Program-made: the position numbers and the translations under genes | Notes under the pieces: generated by a model | What the model was told of the DNA's origin: nothing | The model's database searches: none | What the model saw: only the letters and a program-made list of their open reading frames with translations | Source: [Mycobacterium] stephanolepidis | GTDB lineage: Bacteria; Actinomycetota; Actinomycetes; Mycobacteriales; Mycobacteriaceae | DNA: 64,000 nt | Assembly (NCBI RefSeq): GCF_002356335.1 | Contig: NZ_AP018165.1 | Coordinates: 4,836,001 to 4,900,000 of the forward strand | Direction: 5' to 3' | Part shown: positions 15,612-24,253 of the stretch, one piece after another | Layout: each line of letters starts with the position of its first letter | Position numbering within the stretch: the first letter of the stretch is position 1

Positions 15612-18389
15612 ATGACCGCTCCTCATTCCCCTCCTTCGTTCGTCGGGCGCGACAACCTGCGCGACGCGGTCAGGCGCGTCGCGACCACGACGGATAACCC
15701 GCCCAACGTGCTACTCCTGCTCGGGGAGGCCGGGATTGGTAAGTCAGCGCTGCTGCTGAATGCCACCGCAGCTGCCGCGAACGCCGGAGTCCGGGTGCTC
15801 TTCGCCGCCGGGAGTCAGCCAGATCTGCTGCATGCCTACACGTCCCTGGCTGAACTCATCTGCCCCTTGAACGAGCACGTCAACGCGCTGCCCAGACTGC
15901 TGCGTGACACCCTCAACGATATCCTCGGTATCGACGGCACACCCTCACCACGCAGTCCTGCCGTCATCCGGCACGCGCTCCTTGCTCTCCTGAAATCCGT
16001 AGCCCGTGAACGCCCGCTCCTTCTCGCGATCGACGATGTCGACCTTCTCGACCGCGATTCACGTGAAGTGCTGACCTCAGTGTCACGCAGGCTCATCCAC
16101 ACTCCCATCTCGGTCATCATGACCGGCCGACACCGAGATGGGCTGCCGGGCTTCGACTCGGTCATCACCGTCATCGACGTACCGGCGCTGAACGATCGTG
16201 AAGCGAGTGATCTCCTCGATACACAGACGCCGCCTCCCGATCGTGGCGTTCGCGGTGAGATCATCCGGTGGGCGGGCGGAAATCCGCTGGCGCTGATCGA
16301 AGGGGCACGCTTCTACGGCCTTTCCGGCGCCACGGTGTTCCGCGGAAACAACATGGCCGGATACCGCGGTGCGCATTCCATCTTCTCCATAGAGCTGGCA
16401 GCACTCGACGCGACCACCCGGAAACTATTGTTGTACAGTGCCTCTGGTTCGGGATACGAAACCGTGGACATCATCACCGACGTGGCCGGCTACGGCTCCG
16501 ACATGTCCGTCTGGAACGATGCGGAAAAAGCAGGGCTGCTGAGTATCACCCCGGATAGGTTGATCAAGTTCTGTCATCCGCTGCTTCGGACCCTCGCCTA
16601 CACCGATTCAACCCTGACCGAACAACGCGCCGCCCACCTCGCCTTCGGACAATCCCCGTTACTCGACAATGCCTGCCGCGCATGGCATCTGACTGAAGCA
16701 GCGGGCGGGCCAGATGAGGCCATCGCGTCCGCACTGGAGCAGTCTGCGCAGCTGGCCCAGGAGCGCGGAGGCTACCTGGAGGTCACGCGTGCGCTGCAGC
16801 GTGCCGCAGAGTTGAGTCCACACGGTGACGACGGTGCGCGCCGGTATGCCCGCGCCGCGGCCGCCGCGAACTTCGGCGGCGATACCGCGTGGGCACTCAT
16901 CCTCTGCGACAAGGCTTCTCAGCTAACCAATCAACCCGATATCCTCGGTTAGGCCTCCCTCACCCGAGGTTCCATCCGGCTGCAATCAGCACAGGCGACC
17001 GAGGCCTTCGAATTGGTTCTCCGCTGCATGGAGGGCGCATCGCCTCCGGAGGGTCGGCTGGCCCTTACGCTGGCCTATCTGGGCGCCTCGGCCTCGTACT
17101 ACTCCGGGGATATCGCACACCGCGAGGCCCTCCAGAAGTGGCTTCCCCGCCTCCCTTTCGACGACACCGAGCAGGAGGAGACACAGGCCGAATTCTTGAC
17201 GTTCCCGGAGGGCGCCGCCGCCCTGCAGCGCACCTACATCGGCATGTACGCCGATACCGCCTCTTCGGGGCACGTCAGGCCGACATCCTTCGACCGGTGC
17301 TGGCTCACACCGCAGGCACCGATCTTGGAACCTTTTCGGCATCTGGTGGTAGGCGTGATGGCTGCCTCCACCGACGATTCCGACCTTGCCGTTCGCCATC
17401 TCTCGGAGGCGGTGGAATCCCTCAAAGGCAGTGGAGGCATGCGGGGCTTCACCTATGCGATAGCTCCCCTTTCCTGGGCACTGCTGGACACGGGCCGCTG
17501 GAGTCAACTCGACGAGCTCCTTGCCGCCACCACGGACCTGTACGAACTCCACGATCTCGCACTACTGAGCAGCGAAACAGCCGTGTGTCGTGCGCAGCTG
17601 CTCGCGTATCGCGGTGACGTCACGGCAGCGACAGCGATGTTGCGAGGTATCGATACGTCCTCGTCGAGCACGCTGTCAGGAGCTACACGTGCGGCGCTGA
17701 CGCGCGCACAGGGCTGGACGGCGTTCCTCCACAACGACTTCGACGGCGCGTATCAGTATTTCCGCGCGCAATTTCATGCCGACGGGATGCCCACGCACTT
17801 CGTCGTATCGCACCGCGGGGTCGCCGAACTGGCCTGGGCGGCCGCGCCGAGGAGGTCCGGCCGTTGATCGACGCCATCGGAGGCCAATTGGACTCCGCGT
17901 CACCCACCCGGATCCGGCTTCTGCATCACCAGGCGATGGCGCTGGTGTCCTCTACCGCGAATGCGGAGAACTACTTCCGGCTCGCGGTAGACGATTCCAC
18001 CGGAGATCAGTGGCCGATCGAACGCGCGCGCCCGCCTGCACTACGGAGAGTGGTTGCGCCGAGCGCGTCGTCCCGCCGAGGCACGTCCACTCCTATCTAC
18101 GGCCCTGGCGGTTTTCGAGCGCCATGGCGCCGAGGCACTGGCGGCACTCGCCCGTGCCGAATTGCGTGCGGCAGGCGTCGTCTCGAAATCCGTCCGGACC
18201 ACAGCCGGCCTCGAATCGCTGACCGCGCAAGAACAGCAGATTGTCAGGCTGGTGGCGTCTGGCATGACCAACCGCCAGATCGGCGATCAGCTCAACCTCT
18301 CACCTCGCACCATCGCTTCTCACCTGTATCACGTCTACCCCAAGCTGGGGATCAGCCGACGGCACGAGCTGCGCGATCTGATCACGTAG
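15612..18389 (+). pseudogene. LuxR-family large ATPase regulator, decayed
   Basis: Remnants of a roughly 925-residue LAL-type regulator with an N-terminal STAND ATPase and C-terminal LuxR helix-turn-helix. Walker A GEAGIGKS is at residues 38-45 and Walker B LLLAIDDVD near 138. The frame stops at an in-frame TAG (16950-16952), resumes in the same frame (ASLTRGSIRL...), loses about one base near 17845 and gains one near 18030. It then ends with an intact HTH encoded by 18219-18386 (LTAQEQQIVRLVASGMTNRQ...). Three separate lesions make simple sequencing error less likely. The HTH-containing piece alone (from about 18054) could still be expressed. It sits between the two promoters it probably controlled. 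Confidence 0.85.
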
Positions 18390-18406
18390 CTGGGCCCGCT
18401 CACCGC

Positions 18407-18425
18407 ACCAGTCATATGACTGATG
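18407..18425. promoter_or_regulatory. Candidate activator site, copy 2 (palindromic)
   Basis: ACCAGTCATATGACTGATG contains the perfect 14-bp palindrome CAGTCATATGACTG (18409-18422). It matches 17 of 19 bases of the site at 13716-13734. A TAG-type -10 lies about 20 bp downstream, and the enzyme start is 33 bp beyond the site. Confidence 0.6.
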
Positions 18426-18457
18426 CGCTCATGTCCACGGTGACGCATAGTGCACCC

Positions 18458-20086
18458 ATGACTACCCTGCCCACAGCGGCACTGCAGGTGGCAGAGCTGT
18501 CGGCGCTCCCCGAGGGGGCGCCCTACGCCACCACAGTGAGCGGCGTGGACATCGTTCTGATCCGTCAGGACGAGAATGTTTCGGCGCTGTACGGGCGCTG
18601 CGCACATCGCGGTGCCCTGATGGTCGACGGCCACCTCGAAGGCGACCTCCTGGTCTGCGGGGTCCACGGCTGGCGTTATGAGGTGGACAGCGGCATCTCA
18701 CCGGTCAATCCCTCGGTCGCACTGACGAAATTTCCCGCCTGGGTCTCCAACGGCACTGTCTACGTGGATGAATCGGCAGTGTCGGCATTCGCAAAGGTAC
18801 ATCCGGTGTCGTACGAGGACGACGGCTATCAGGGTGCGTGGATCAAACCTTCTGATACCGCGGAGGAGCTCTTCGTCACCCAGATTCACGAGCTCGCCGC
18901 CCACGGGCTCGACAGAGTCGGGCATCACGGGACGATGGCGGCCATGGGAGTTCCGCGCGACAAGCTGCCCTCGTGGGATTCGATTCAGGTAGTGACCGGC
19001 CAGCTGGCCCGTCTGCCGCTGCTGGACGACGAACCCGTCGACACCCGAACAGTGATCGGCCCGGGCGCACGGCGCCCGCTGACCCTCGATATCCCCCTGT
19101 TTGTCAGTGATATGAGTTTCGGGGCACTCTCGCAAGAGGCAAAGATCGCGCTGTCCGCCGGTGCCGAGCTCGCCGGAACGGGCATCTGCTCGGGCGAGGG
19201 CGGCATGCTCCCCGAAGAACAGCAACACAATTCGCGATACTTCTACGAGCTGGCCTCCGCCAGATTCGGATGGAGCTTCGAGCACGTCAAAAAGGTGCAG
19301 GCCTTTCATTTCAAGGGCGGCCAGGGCGCCAAGACCGGCACCGGCGGGCATCTGCCCGGTAACAAGGTCGTCGGGAAGATCGCCGAAGTCCGCGGTCTCG
19401 CACCGGGCACCCCCGCGATCTCGCCGGCTCGCTTTCCCGATTGGACATCCCTGGACCAATTCCGCGACTGCGCGAACGAGGTGCGCGAGTTGTCGGGGGG
19501 AATCCCGGTCGGCTACAAGATGAGCGCGCAGCACATCGAGCGCGATATCGACGCGGCGCTCACCATCGGCGTCGACTACATCATTCTCGACGGTCGTGGA
19601 GGTGGCACCGGTGCTGCACCAATTCTCTTTCGCGACAACATCTCCGTACCGACCATTCCGGCTCTGGCCCGCGCGCGTAGACATCTCGATCGCTCCGGTG
19701 CCCGGGAGGTGACCTTGGCGGTGACCGGCGGCATCCGCACCGCGGCCGACATGGTCAAGGCGCTGGCGCTGGGCGCCGACGCCATCGGCCTGTCCAACGC
19801 CGCTCTGCAAGCCATCGGCTGTGTCGGCATGCGCGCCTGCAACACCAACACCTGCCCCGTCGGCATCGCCACCCAGAATCCAGCGCTGCGTGATCGTCTG
19901 CCCATCGACCTTGCCGCCATGCGATTGCAGCGATTCCTGCAGTCCACCGTCGAGCTGATGACAATACTGGCCAGGGCATGCGGGCATCGCCGTCTTGCCG
20001 ACCTGGAGCTCGACGATCTCGTCACATTCGACCGCGACTTCGCATACCTCAGCGCAGTCCCCTACGCAGGAGCGATACCACTGTGA
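18458..20086 (+). CDS. Rieske-FMN glutamate-synthase-domain fusion oxidoreductase
   Basis: A 542-residue fusion. Residues 1-100 form a Rieske [2Fe-2S] domain with complete ligands Cys48-x-His50 and Cys67-x2-His70. Residues about 130-540 are the FMN-binding barrel of glutamate synthase, with KGGQGAKTGTGG, the DGRGGGTGA flavin loop and a [3Fe-4S] motif Cys455-x5-Cys461-x4-Cys466. The glutaminase domain is absent, so ammonia channelling from glutamine is not expected; it is an FMN-iron-sulfur redox enzyme of unknown substrate. ATG at 18458 is preferred; ATG at 18416 would lie within the palindrome. It is translationally coupled to the next gene. Confidence 0.85.
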   Translation: MTTLPTAALQVAELSALPEGAPYATTVSGVDIVLIRQDENVSALYGRCAHRGALMVDGHLEGDLLVCGVHGWRYEVDSGISPVNPSVALTKFPAWVSNGTVYVDESAVSAFAKVHPVSYEDDGYQGAWIKPSDTAEELFVTQIHELAAHGLDRVGHHGTMAAMGVPRDKLPSWDSIQVVTGQLARLPLLDDEPVDTRTVIGPGARRPLTLDIPLFVSDMSFGALSQEAKIALSAGAELAGTGICSGEGGMLPEEQQHNSRYFYELASARFGWSFEHVKKVQAFHFKGGQGAKTGTGGHLPGNKVVGKIAEVRGLAPGTPAISPARFPDWTSLDQFRDCANEVRELSGGIPVGYKMSAQHIERDIDAALTIGVDYIILDGRGGGTGAAPILFRDNISVPTIPALARARRHLDRSGAREVTLAVTGGIRTAADMVKALALGADAIGLSNAALQAIGCVGMRACNTNTCPVGIATQNPALRDRLPIDLAAMRLQRFLQSTVELMTILARACGHRRLADLELDDLVTFDRDFAYLSAVPYAGAIPL

Positions 20087-22026
20087 TCGAACAGGAACTG
20101 GTCTGGCACAAGGCGGCTGATCAGGATGCGCTGGATGAGGGTGAGGTGACGGTCTGCCCGGTGGGCCTGAAATCCGTGGCGTTGACCAAACTGCACGGCC
20201 GTTTCGGTGCCATCGACAACCGCTGCCCCCACCAGGGCGGTCCGCTGGGTCAGGGCACCCTGGAGAACGACAAGATTCGTTGTCCCTGGCATGGATTCGA
20301 CTTCGACCCGTTTACCGGCGAGGCAGCCGGCGGACCCGACTTCGACGTGCTGACCTATCCCGTGGACGTGCGCGAGGACGGCGTATACGTGGGCACTCCA
20401 CCGCCGGCTCCTCATGTCCGCACGGTCAGCGACGTGCTGATTGAGACCATGACCAACTGGGGTGTGGACACCGTCTTCGGCATGGTCGGACACTCGAATC
20501 TCGGTGTCGCCGAGGCGATGCACCGGGCCGAAGGCGACGGCAAGTTGCGGTACTTCGGCATCAGGCACGAGGGCGCGGCAGCCTTCGCCGCCTCGGCATA
20601 CGGGAAGCTGACCGGACGCCCCGCCGCGTGTTTCGGTATCGCGGGCCCAGGCTCGACGAATCTGTTGACGGGGCTGTACGACGCGAAGGCCGATCGCGCA
20701 CCGGTGCTGGCCATCTCGGGCAACGTGGATTCATCGGTGGCCGGTAAGGGCACCTTCCAGGACATCGATCTGCTGGCGGCTTTCGCCGACGTGTCCGTGT
20801 ATTCGGCGATGGTGCGGTCGGGCTCCGACCACGCTGAACTGATGACCATGGCGCTCAAGCACGCCATCCTGGAGCGCGGTGTCGGCCATCTTGTGCTGCC
20901 CGACGAAGTTCAGGTGCTCCCCGCGCCCGACAATCCGGCCGCCGGGCCGCAGGGCCGCATGCCGGATCTGCGGGTGGGCCCACCGGCAGCGGCGCTCGAC
21001 GCGGCGCTGCGTCTCATCGAATCGGCCACGCGCCCAGTGATCGTGGTGGGCGCCGGTGCGAAATTCGACATGGCGGCCATCACCGCGCTGGCCGAGCGCC
21101 TGAGCGCCCCGGTCCTCACCACCTTCAAGGCCAAGGGTCAGATCTCCGACCGTCATCCGCTCGCCGGCGGGGTGCTGGGGCGCTCGGGTACACCGGTTGC
21201 GTCCTGGATGATGAACAAGACCGATCTGCTCTTGGTATTCGGCGCATCGTTCTCGAATCACACTGGCATCTCGCCCTACAAGCCGACCATTCAGGTCGAC
21301 ACCGACCCACTGGCGCTCGGCCGCTTCCGGCCGGTCACGGCGCCGGTGCTCGGTGACGTCGGCGTGACGGCCACGGCCCTGTCCGATGGGCTCCGGACAA
21401 ACCCGTCGTTAGTCGATCAACGCCCCGAGCTCGCGCAACGCTGGTCGGTATGGCGCACGGAAAAAGCGCGCCGAGCCGCCGCCCCCGCACATGGACGGGT
21501 ACCTGCTGCCGCCGTCTTTCATGAGCTCAACGGCCTGGTGCCCGAAAATTCGGTACTGACAGTCGATGTGGGAAATCACGCATACTCGTTCGGCCGCTAT
21601 TTCGAGCCCACCGCACAGTCGGTGCTCATGTCGGGATACCTCGGCTCCATCGGCTTCGGTTTTCCCGCCGCCATGGGCGCCTGGGCAGCGGCCCCGGATC
21701 GGCCCATCGTCGCGGTGACCGGTGACGGCGGCTTCGGTCAGTACCTCGCCGACTTCACCACTGCCGTGAAGTACGACATGAACATCACCCATATCCTGCT
21801 CAACAACGGCGAGCTGGCCAAGATCAGCGAGGAACAGCGCAGCTCCGAATACGCCGTGTGGCAAACCTCGCTGCACAATCCGTCGTTCGCGGAGTTCGCC
21901 CGCGACTGTGGAGCGTATGGCAGGCGCGTGAGCGATGCGGCCGAGCTGAATCCGGCGATCGCCGAGGCGCTCAGCCATCCTGGGCCTGCCCTGGTTGAGA
22001 TCCTGACGGACCCACGGTCGCACTAG
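20083..22026 (+). CDS. Rieske-TPP enzyme fusion
   Basis: A 647-residue fusion. An N-terminal Rieske domain has ligands at exactly the same positions as its upstream neighbour (Cys48-x-His50, Cys67-x2-His70). It is followed by a full TPP enzyme with Glu163 in GIRHEGAAAF, GDG at 547-549 and NN at 574-575. The TPP part resembles acetolactate synthase/pyruvate oxidase. The GTG start overlaps the previous stop by 4 bp (GTGA), so the two Rieske proteins are coupled and likely form a complex. A plausible role is oxidative decarboxylation of a 2-oxo acid with electrons leaving through the Rieske clusters. The function is inferred. Confidence 0.83.
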   Translation: MIEQELVWHKAADQDALDEGEVTVCPVGLKSVALTKLHGRFGAIDNRCPHQGGPLGQGTLENDKIRCPWHGFDFDPFTGEAAGGPDFDVLTYPVDVREDGVYVGTPPPAPHVRTVSDVLIETMTNWGVDTVFGMVGHSNLGVAEAMHRAEGDGKLRYFGIRHEGAAAFAASAYGKLTGRPAACFGIAGPGSTNLLTGLYDAKADRAPVLAISGNVDSSVAGKGTFQDIDLLAAFADVSVYSAMVRSGSDHAELMTMALKHAILERGVGHLVLPDEVQVLPAPDNPAAGPQGRMPDLRVGPPAAALDAALRLIESATRPVIVVGAGAKFDMAAITALAERLSAPVLTTFKAKGQISDRHPLAGGVLGRSGTPVASWMMNKTDLLLVFGASFSNHTGISPYKPTIQVDTDPLALGRFRPVTAPVLGDVGVTATALSDGLRTNPSLVDQRPELAQRWSVWRTEKARRAAAPAHGRVPAAAVFHELNGLVPENSVLTVDVGNHAYSFGRYFEPTAQSVLMSGYLGSIGFGFPAAMGAWAAAPDRPIVAVTGDGGFGQYLADFTTAVKYDMNITHILLNNGELAKISEEQRSSEYAVWQTSLHNPSFAEFARDCGAYGRRVSDAAELNPAIAEALSHPGPALVEILTDPRSH

Positions 22027-22039
22027 AGGATCCCCCGGG

Positions 22040-22067
22040 TTATCCACAATCGGCAGTTGGTCCACAA
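22040..22067. other. DnaA-box-like nonamers
   Basis: TTATCCACA at 22040-22048 is a perfect DnaA-box consensus, and TTGGTCCACAA at 22057-22067 is a near match, 8 bp apart in the same orientation. They lie upstream of the DUF222/HNH gene. There is no AT-rich unwinding element or dnaA/dnaN context, so this is not an origin; the pair may titrate DnaA or have no role. Confidence 0.3.
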
Positions 22068-22110
22068 CCAGGGTCTGGTGCACGGTGCGGCTCAACAGAT
22101 TCCCCTAAAG

Positions 22111-22126
22111 TCGAAAGTGTGTTCGA
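22111..22126. promoter_or_regulatory. LexA (SOS) box overlapping a start codon
   Basis: TCGAAAGTGTGTTCGA matches the mycobacterial/Bacillus-type SOS box TCGAAC-N4-GTTCGA at 11 of 12 fixed positions. The right half is formed by the first codons (GTG TTC GAT) of the DUF222/HNH gene, so LexA binding would directly block the 5' end. Several M. tuberculosis 13E12-family genes are known LexA targets. Confidence 0.75.
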
Positions 22127-23456
22127 TTTATTGGGAGACGCGGATCTGATCGATGTGGTCACGTCGGCACAGCGTGCCGAGGCGCAGGCATGTGCCCGAC
22201 GCTTGGACGCTATCGGCGTGCTCGTCGACCGGCACGCTGACCTCGACAAGGCCGATGCACGGGACCGTCACCCCCTGGATCGCTGGGACAGGGTTGCCGC
22301 CGAAATCGCGGCGGCTCAGGGCATCACCCAGGCATTGGCCTCCAGCCAGATGCGGTACGCCCAGGTTCTGCGGCACCGCCTCACGGGAGTCGCTGAACGC
22401 TTCGCCGCCGGTGATCTTGACTTCAGGACCGTCGCACTGATCGTCAACCGGACCGAACTCGTCGACAACGATGCCGTGGTCACCCAGGTCGATACCGCGA
22501 TTGTGCGGGCCCTGCCCCACTGGGCGCGCTGGTCACATAAACGCATCACCGCGGCACTCGATGCGTTGGTGCATCGCTTCGATCAGGACGCCGTGCGGCG
22601 CAACAGATCCGCCAAGGAGGGCCAGCACATCGAAATCCGCCCCGTCGGCACCGGCGAACCCGTCGTCGAGATCCGGGGCACCCTGCAGGCCACCCATGCC
22701 GTCGCGCTGGACAAACGTCTCGATCTTCTGGCCAATACTGTGTGCCCGGCAGATACACGCACCAAAGCCCAGCGCCGTGCCGATGCGGTCGGCGCGTTGA
22801 CACGGGGTCTTGATCAGATGCGTTGCACCTGTGGGCGTCCCGACTGCGCTGGACGCGATATCGCCGATGTCGCGGTCGTCGTCAACGTGATCGTCAACCA
22901 GTCAACCCTCGATGGTCAAGACGACGTACCCGCCCATGTCCCCGGCTTCGGGGTGCTTGCCGCCGAGCAGGCGCGCACCGTGGCCGCCGGCGCCCGCACT
23001 CGGATGCTCGCTGACTCCCAGAGCACCGGATACCGTCCATCCGACGGGCTTGTGTCCTTCGTGCGATCTCGCGACCAGCTCTGCCGATTCCCCGGCTGCG
23101 AGGCAGCCGCAGACCGGACGGACACCGACCACACCGTGCCGTGGGCCGCGGGCGGCCCCACCACTGGCGCCAATCTGAAAGCGTTGTGCCGCAAACATCA
23201 TCTCTTGAAGACCTTCGGCGGCTGGACCGAGATCCAGGAGCCCGACGGCACCGTGCACTGGAAGGCCCCAACGGGGCACACCTACGTCACCACTCCTGCC
23301 AGCCGCTTCCTCTTTCCCGCCCTTACCCGGCTACGCACCCGAAAACAGGAACGCGACCGTCGGCACCGCTCGGAACGAAGCCTCAACCGCCACCACCGAT
23401 TACAACGCGAAGCAGCGCTGTCCGCACTCGCCGCCCAAGATCCGCCACCGTTCTAG
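22119..23456 (+). CDS. DUF222/HNH endonuclease (13E12-repeat family)
   Basis: A 445-residue mycobacterial 13E12-type protein. The N-terminal two thirds are the helical DUF222 region. A C-terminal HNH nuclease domain follows with Cys322-x4-Cys (CRFPGCEA), the DH of the HNH at His338 and CRKHH near 357-361. Such proteins are multicopy, REP13E12-like and often DNA-damage induced; their role is unclear. The start is GTG at 22119, inside a LexA box. The short gap upstream has two DnaA-box-like nonamers. No repeat flanks or direct repeats that would mark recent mobility were seen. Confidence 0.88.
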   Translation: MFDLLGDADLIDVVTSAQRAEAQACARRLDAIGVLVDRHADLDKADARDRHPLDRWDRVAAEIAAAQGITQALASSQMRYAQVLRHRLTGVAERFAAGDLDFRTVALIVNRTELVDNDAVVTQVDTAIVRALPHWARWSHKRITAALDALVHRFDQDAVRRNRSAKEGQHIEIRPVGTGEPVVEIRGTLQATHAVALDKRLDLLANTVCPADTRTKAQRRADAVGALTRGLDQMRCTCGRPDCAGRDIADVAVVVNVIVNQSTLDGQDDVPAHVPGFGVLAAEQARTVAAGARTRMLADSQSTGYRPSDGLVSFVRSRDQLCRFPGCEAAADRTDTDHTVPWAAGGPTTGANLKALCRKHHLLKTFGGWTEIQEPDGTVHWKAPTGHTYVTTPASRFLFPALTRLRTRKQERDRRHRSERSLNRHHRLQREAALSALAAQDPPPF

Positions 23457-23466
23457 GGCGCCTTAC

Positions 23467-24102
23467 CTACTCCGGCCAGCTATTGGCCCGGATCAGCTCC
23501 ACCAGATCCGCCCGCACGAAGGACGGATCGAAATGCGCGAGCACATCGGCATTCATGTTGCCGAACGTACTGTCCGGCCGGTGCCGATTGCCCTCGAAGA
23601 AGGCGTTCAGGATTCCGTTCTTGAAGTCGGGCCGCGGGTGCGCGGCGGTCACCGCATCTAAATCTTTGGCAGACAGCGCATCCCGCGCAATGCCGACCAC
23701 GTCGGTTTCAACCCCGGCAGTAACGAGGGCCACCTCTGGGCTCAAGAACTCCGTAATCCCGGGCGTGGTGTGCAGCGCGATCGCCAGCCACACGTTCTGC
23801 GCCTCCTGGGCACCCACCCCACGTTCGGTCAGGAAGTCGCGGGCCGCGTTCGCGCCGTCCACCTCGAAACGCAGCTGCGAGTCCCGGAACCGCTCGGTAA
23901 GGCCGATGTCGTGGAACATCGCACCGGCGTACAGCATCTCCAGATCAGGTTTCACACCGCGACGCTGACCCTGCAACGCACCGAGCAGATACACCCGGCG
24001 GGAATGGTGAAACAGCAGATCGTCCTCGGTGTCGCGGATGTACTCGGTGATCTCACGGACCAGCGGGGTGTCCGGGATCTCGACTCCGGCAATCTCGGTC
24101 AT
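23467..24102 (-). CDS. HD-domain hydrolase, cyanamide hydratase-like
   Basis: A 211-residue HD phosphohydrolase-superfamily protein. The metal-binding motifs are H in FHHSRRVYLL (about residue 32), HD at 64-65 (AMFHDIGL) and a later His in ALHTTPG, with Asp in ETDVVG. The order and spacing resemble the DDI2/cyanamide hydratase and 5'-nucleotidase-like HD branches. Substrate is unknown. It is convergent with the DUF222/HNH gene and divergent from the GlxA-like regulator at 24254. Confidence 0.75.
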   Translation of the reverse strand: MTEIAGVEIPDTPLVREITEYIRDTEDDLLFHHSRRVYLLGALQGQRRGVKPDLEMLYAGAMFHDIGLTERFRDSQLRFEVDGANAARDFLTERGVGAQEAQNVWLAIALHTTPGITEFLSPEVALVTAGVETDVVGIARDALSAKDLDAVTAAHPRPDFKNGILNAFFEGNRHRPDSTFGNMNADVLAHFDPSFVRADLVELIRANSWPE

Positions 24103-24253
24103 GGCATCTCCTCATGTCTGGCGGAACGTGTCCGACGGAACTCGGTCACCTACGAGTCTCTGGCGCAAACACTCGCGAGTGGGAGGTGCGCAACCGCCGT
24201 CGATCCCACAGATCCGGACATGTGCACGGCCGCGCATCTGCGATCCTGAGGTC

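Noticed and set aside
19978..20082. Longer N terminus for the Rieske-TPP protein
   Set aside because: The extra codons lie within the upstream gene. GTG at 20083 gives a standard 4-bp overlap and places the Rieske motif normally.
13823..22026. Classic glutamate synthase or acetolactate synthase operon
   Set aside because: The glutaminase domain and small subunits are absent, and Rieske fusions are not part of those systems.
22040..22067. DnaA boxes as a replication origin
   Set aside because: Only two nonamers, no AT-rich element, no dnaA/dnaN/parAB context. Likely chance or titration sites.
22119..23456. Homing endonuclease or active mobile element
   Set aside because: HNH is present, but no terminal repeats, target duplication or intron context was found; 13E12-type genes are normal in mycobacteria.
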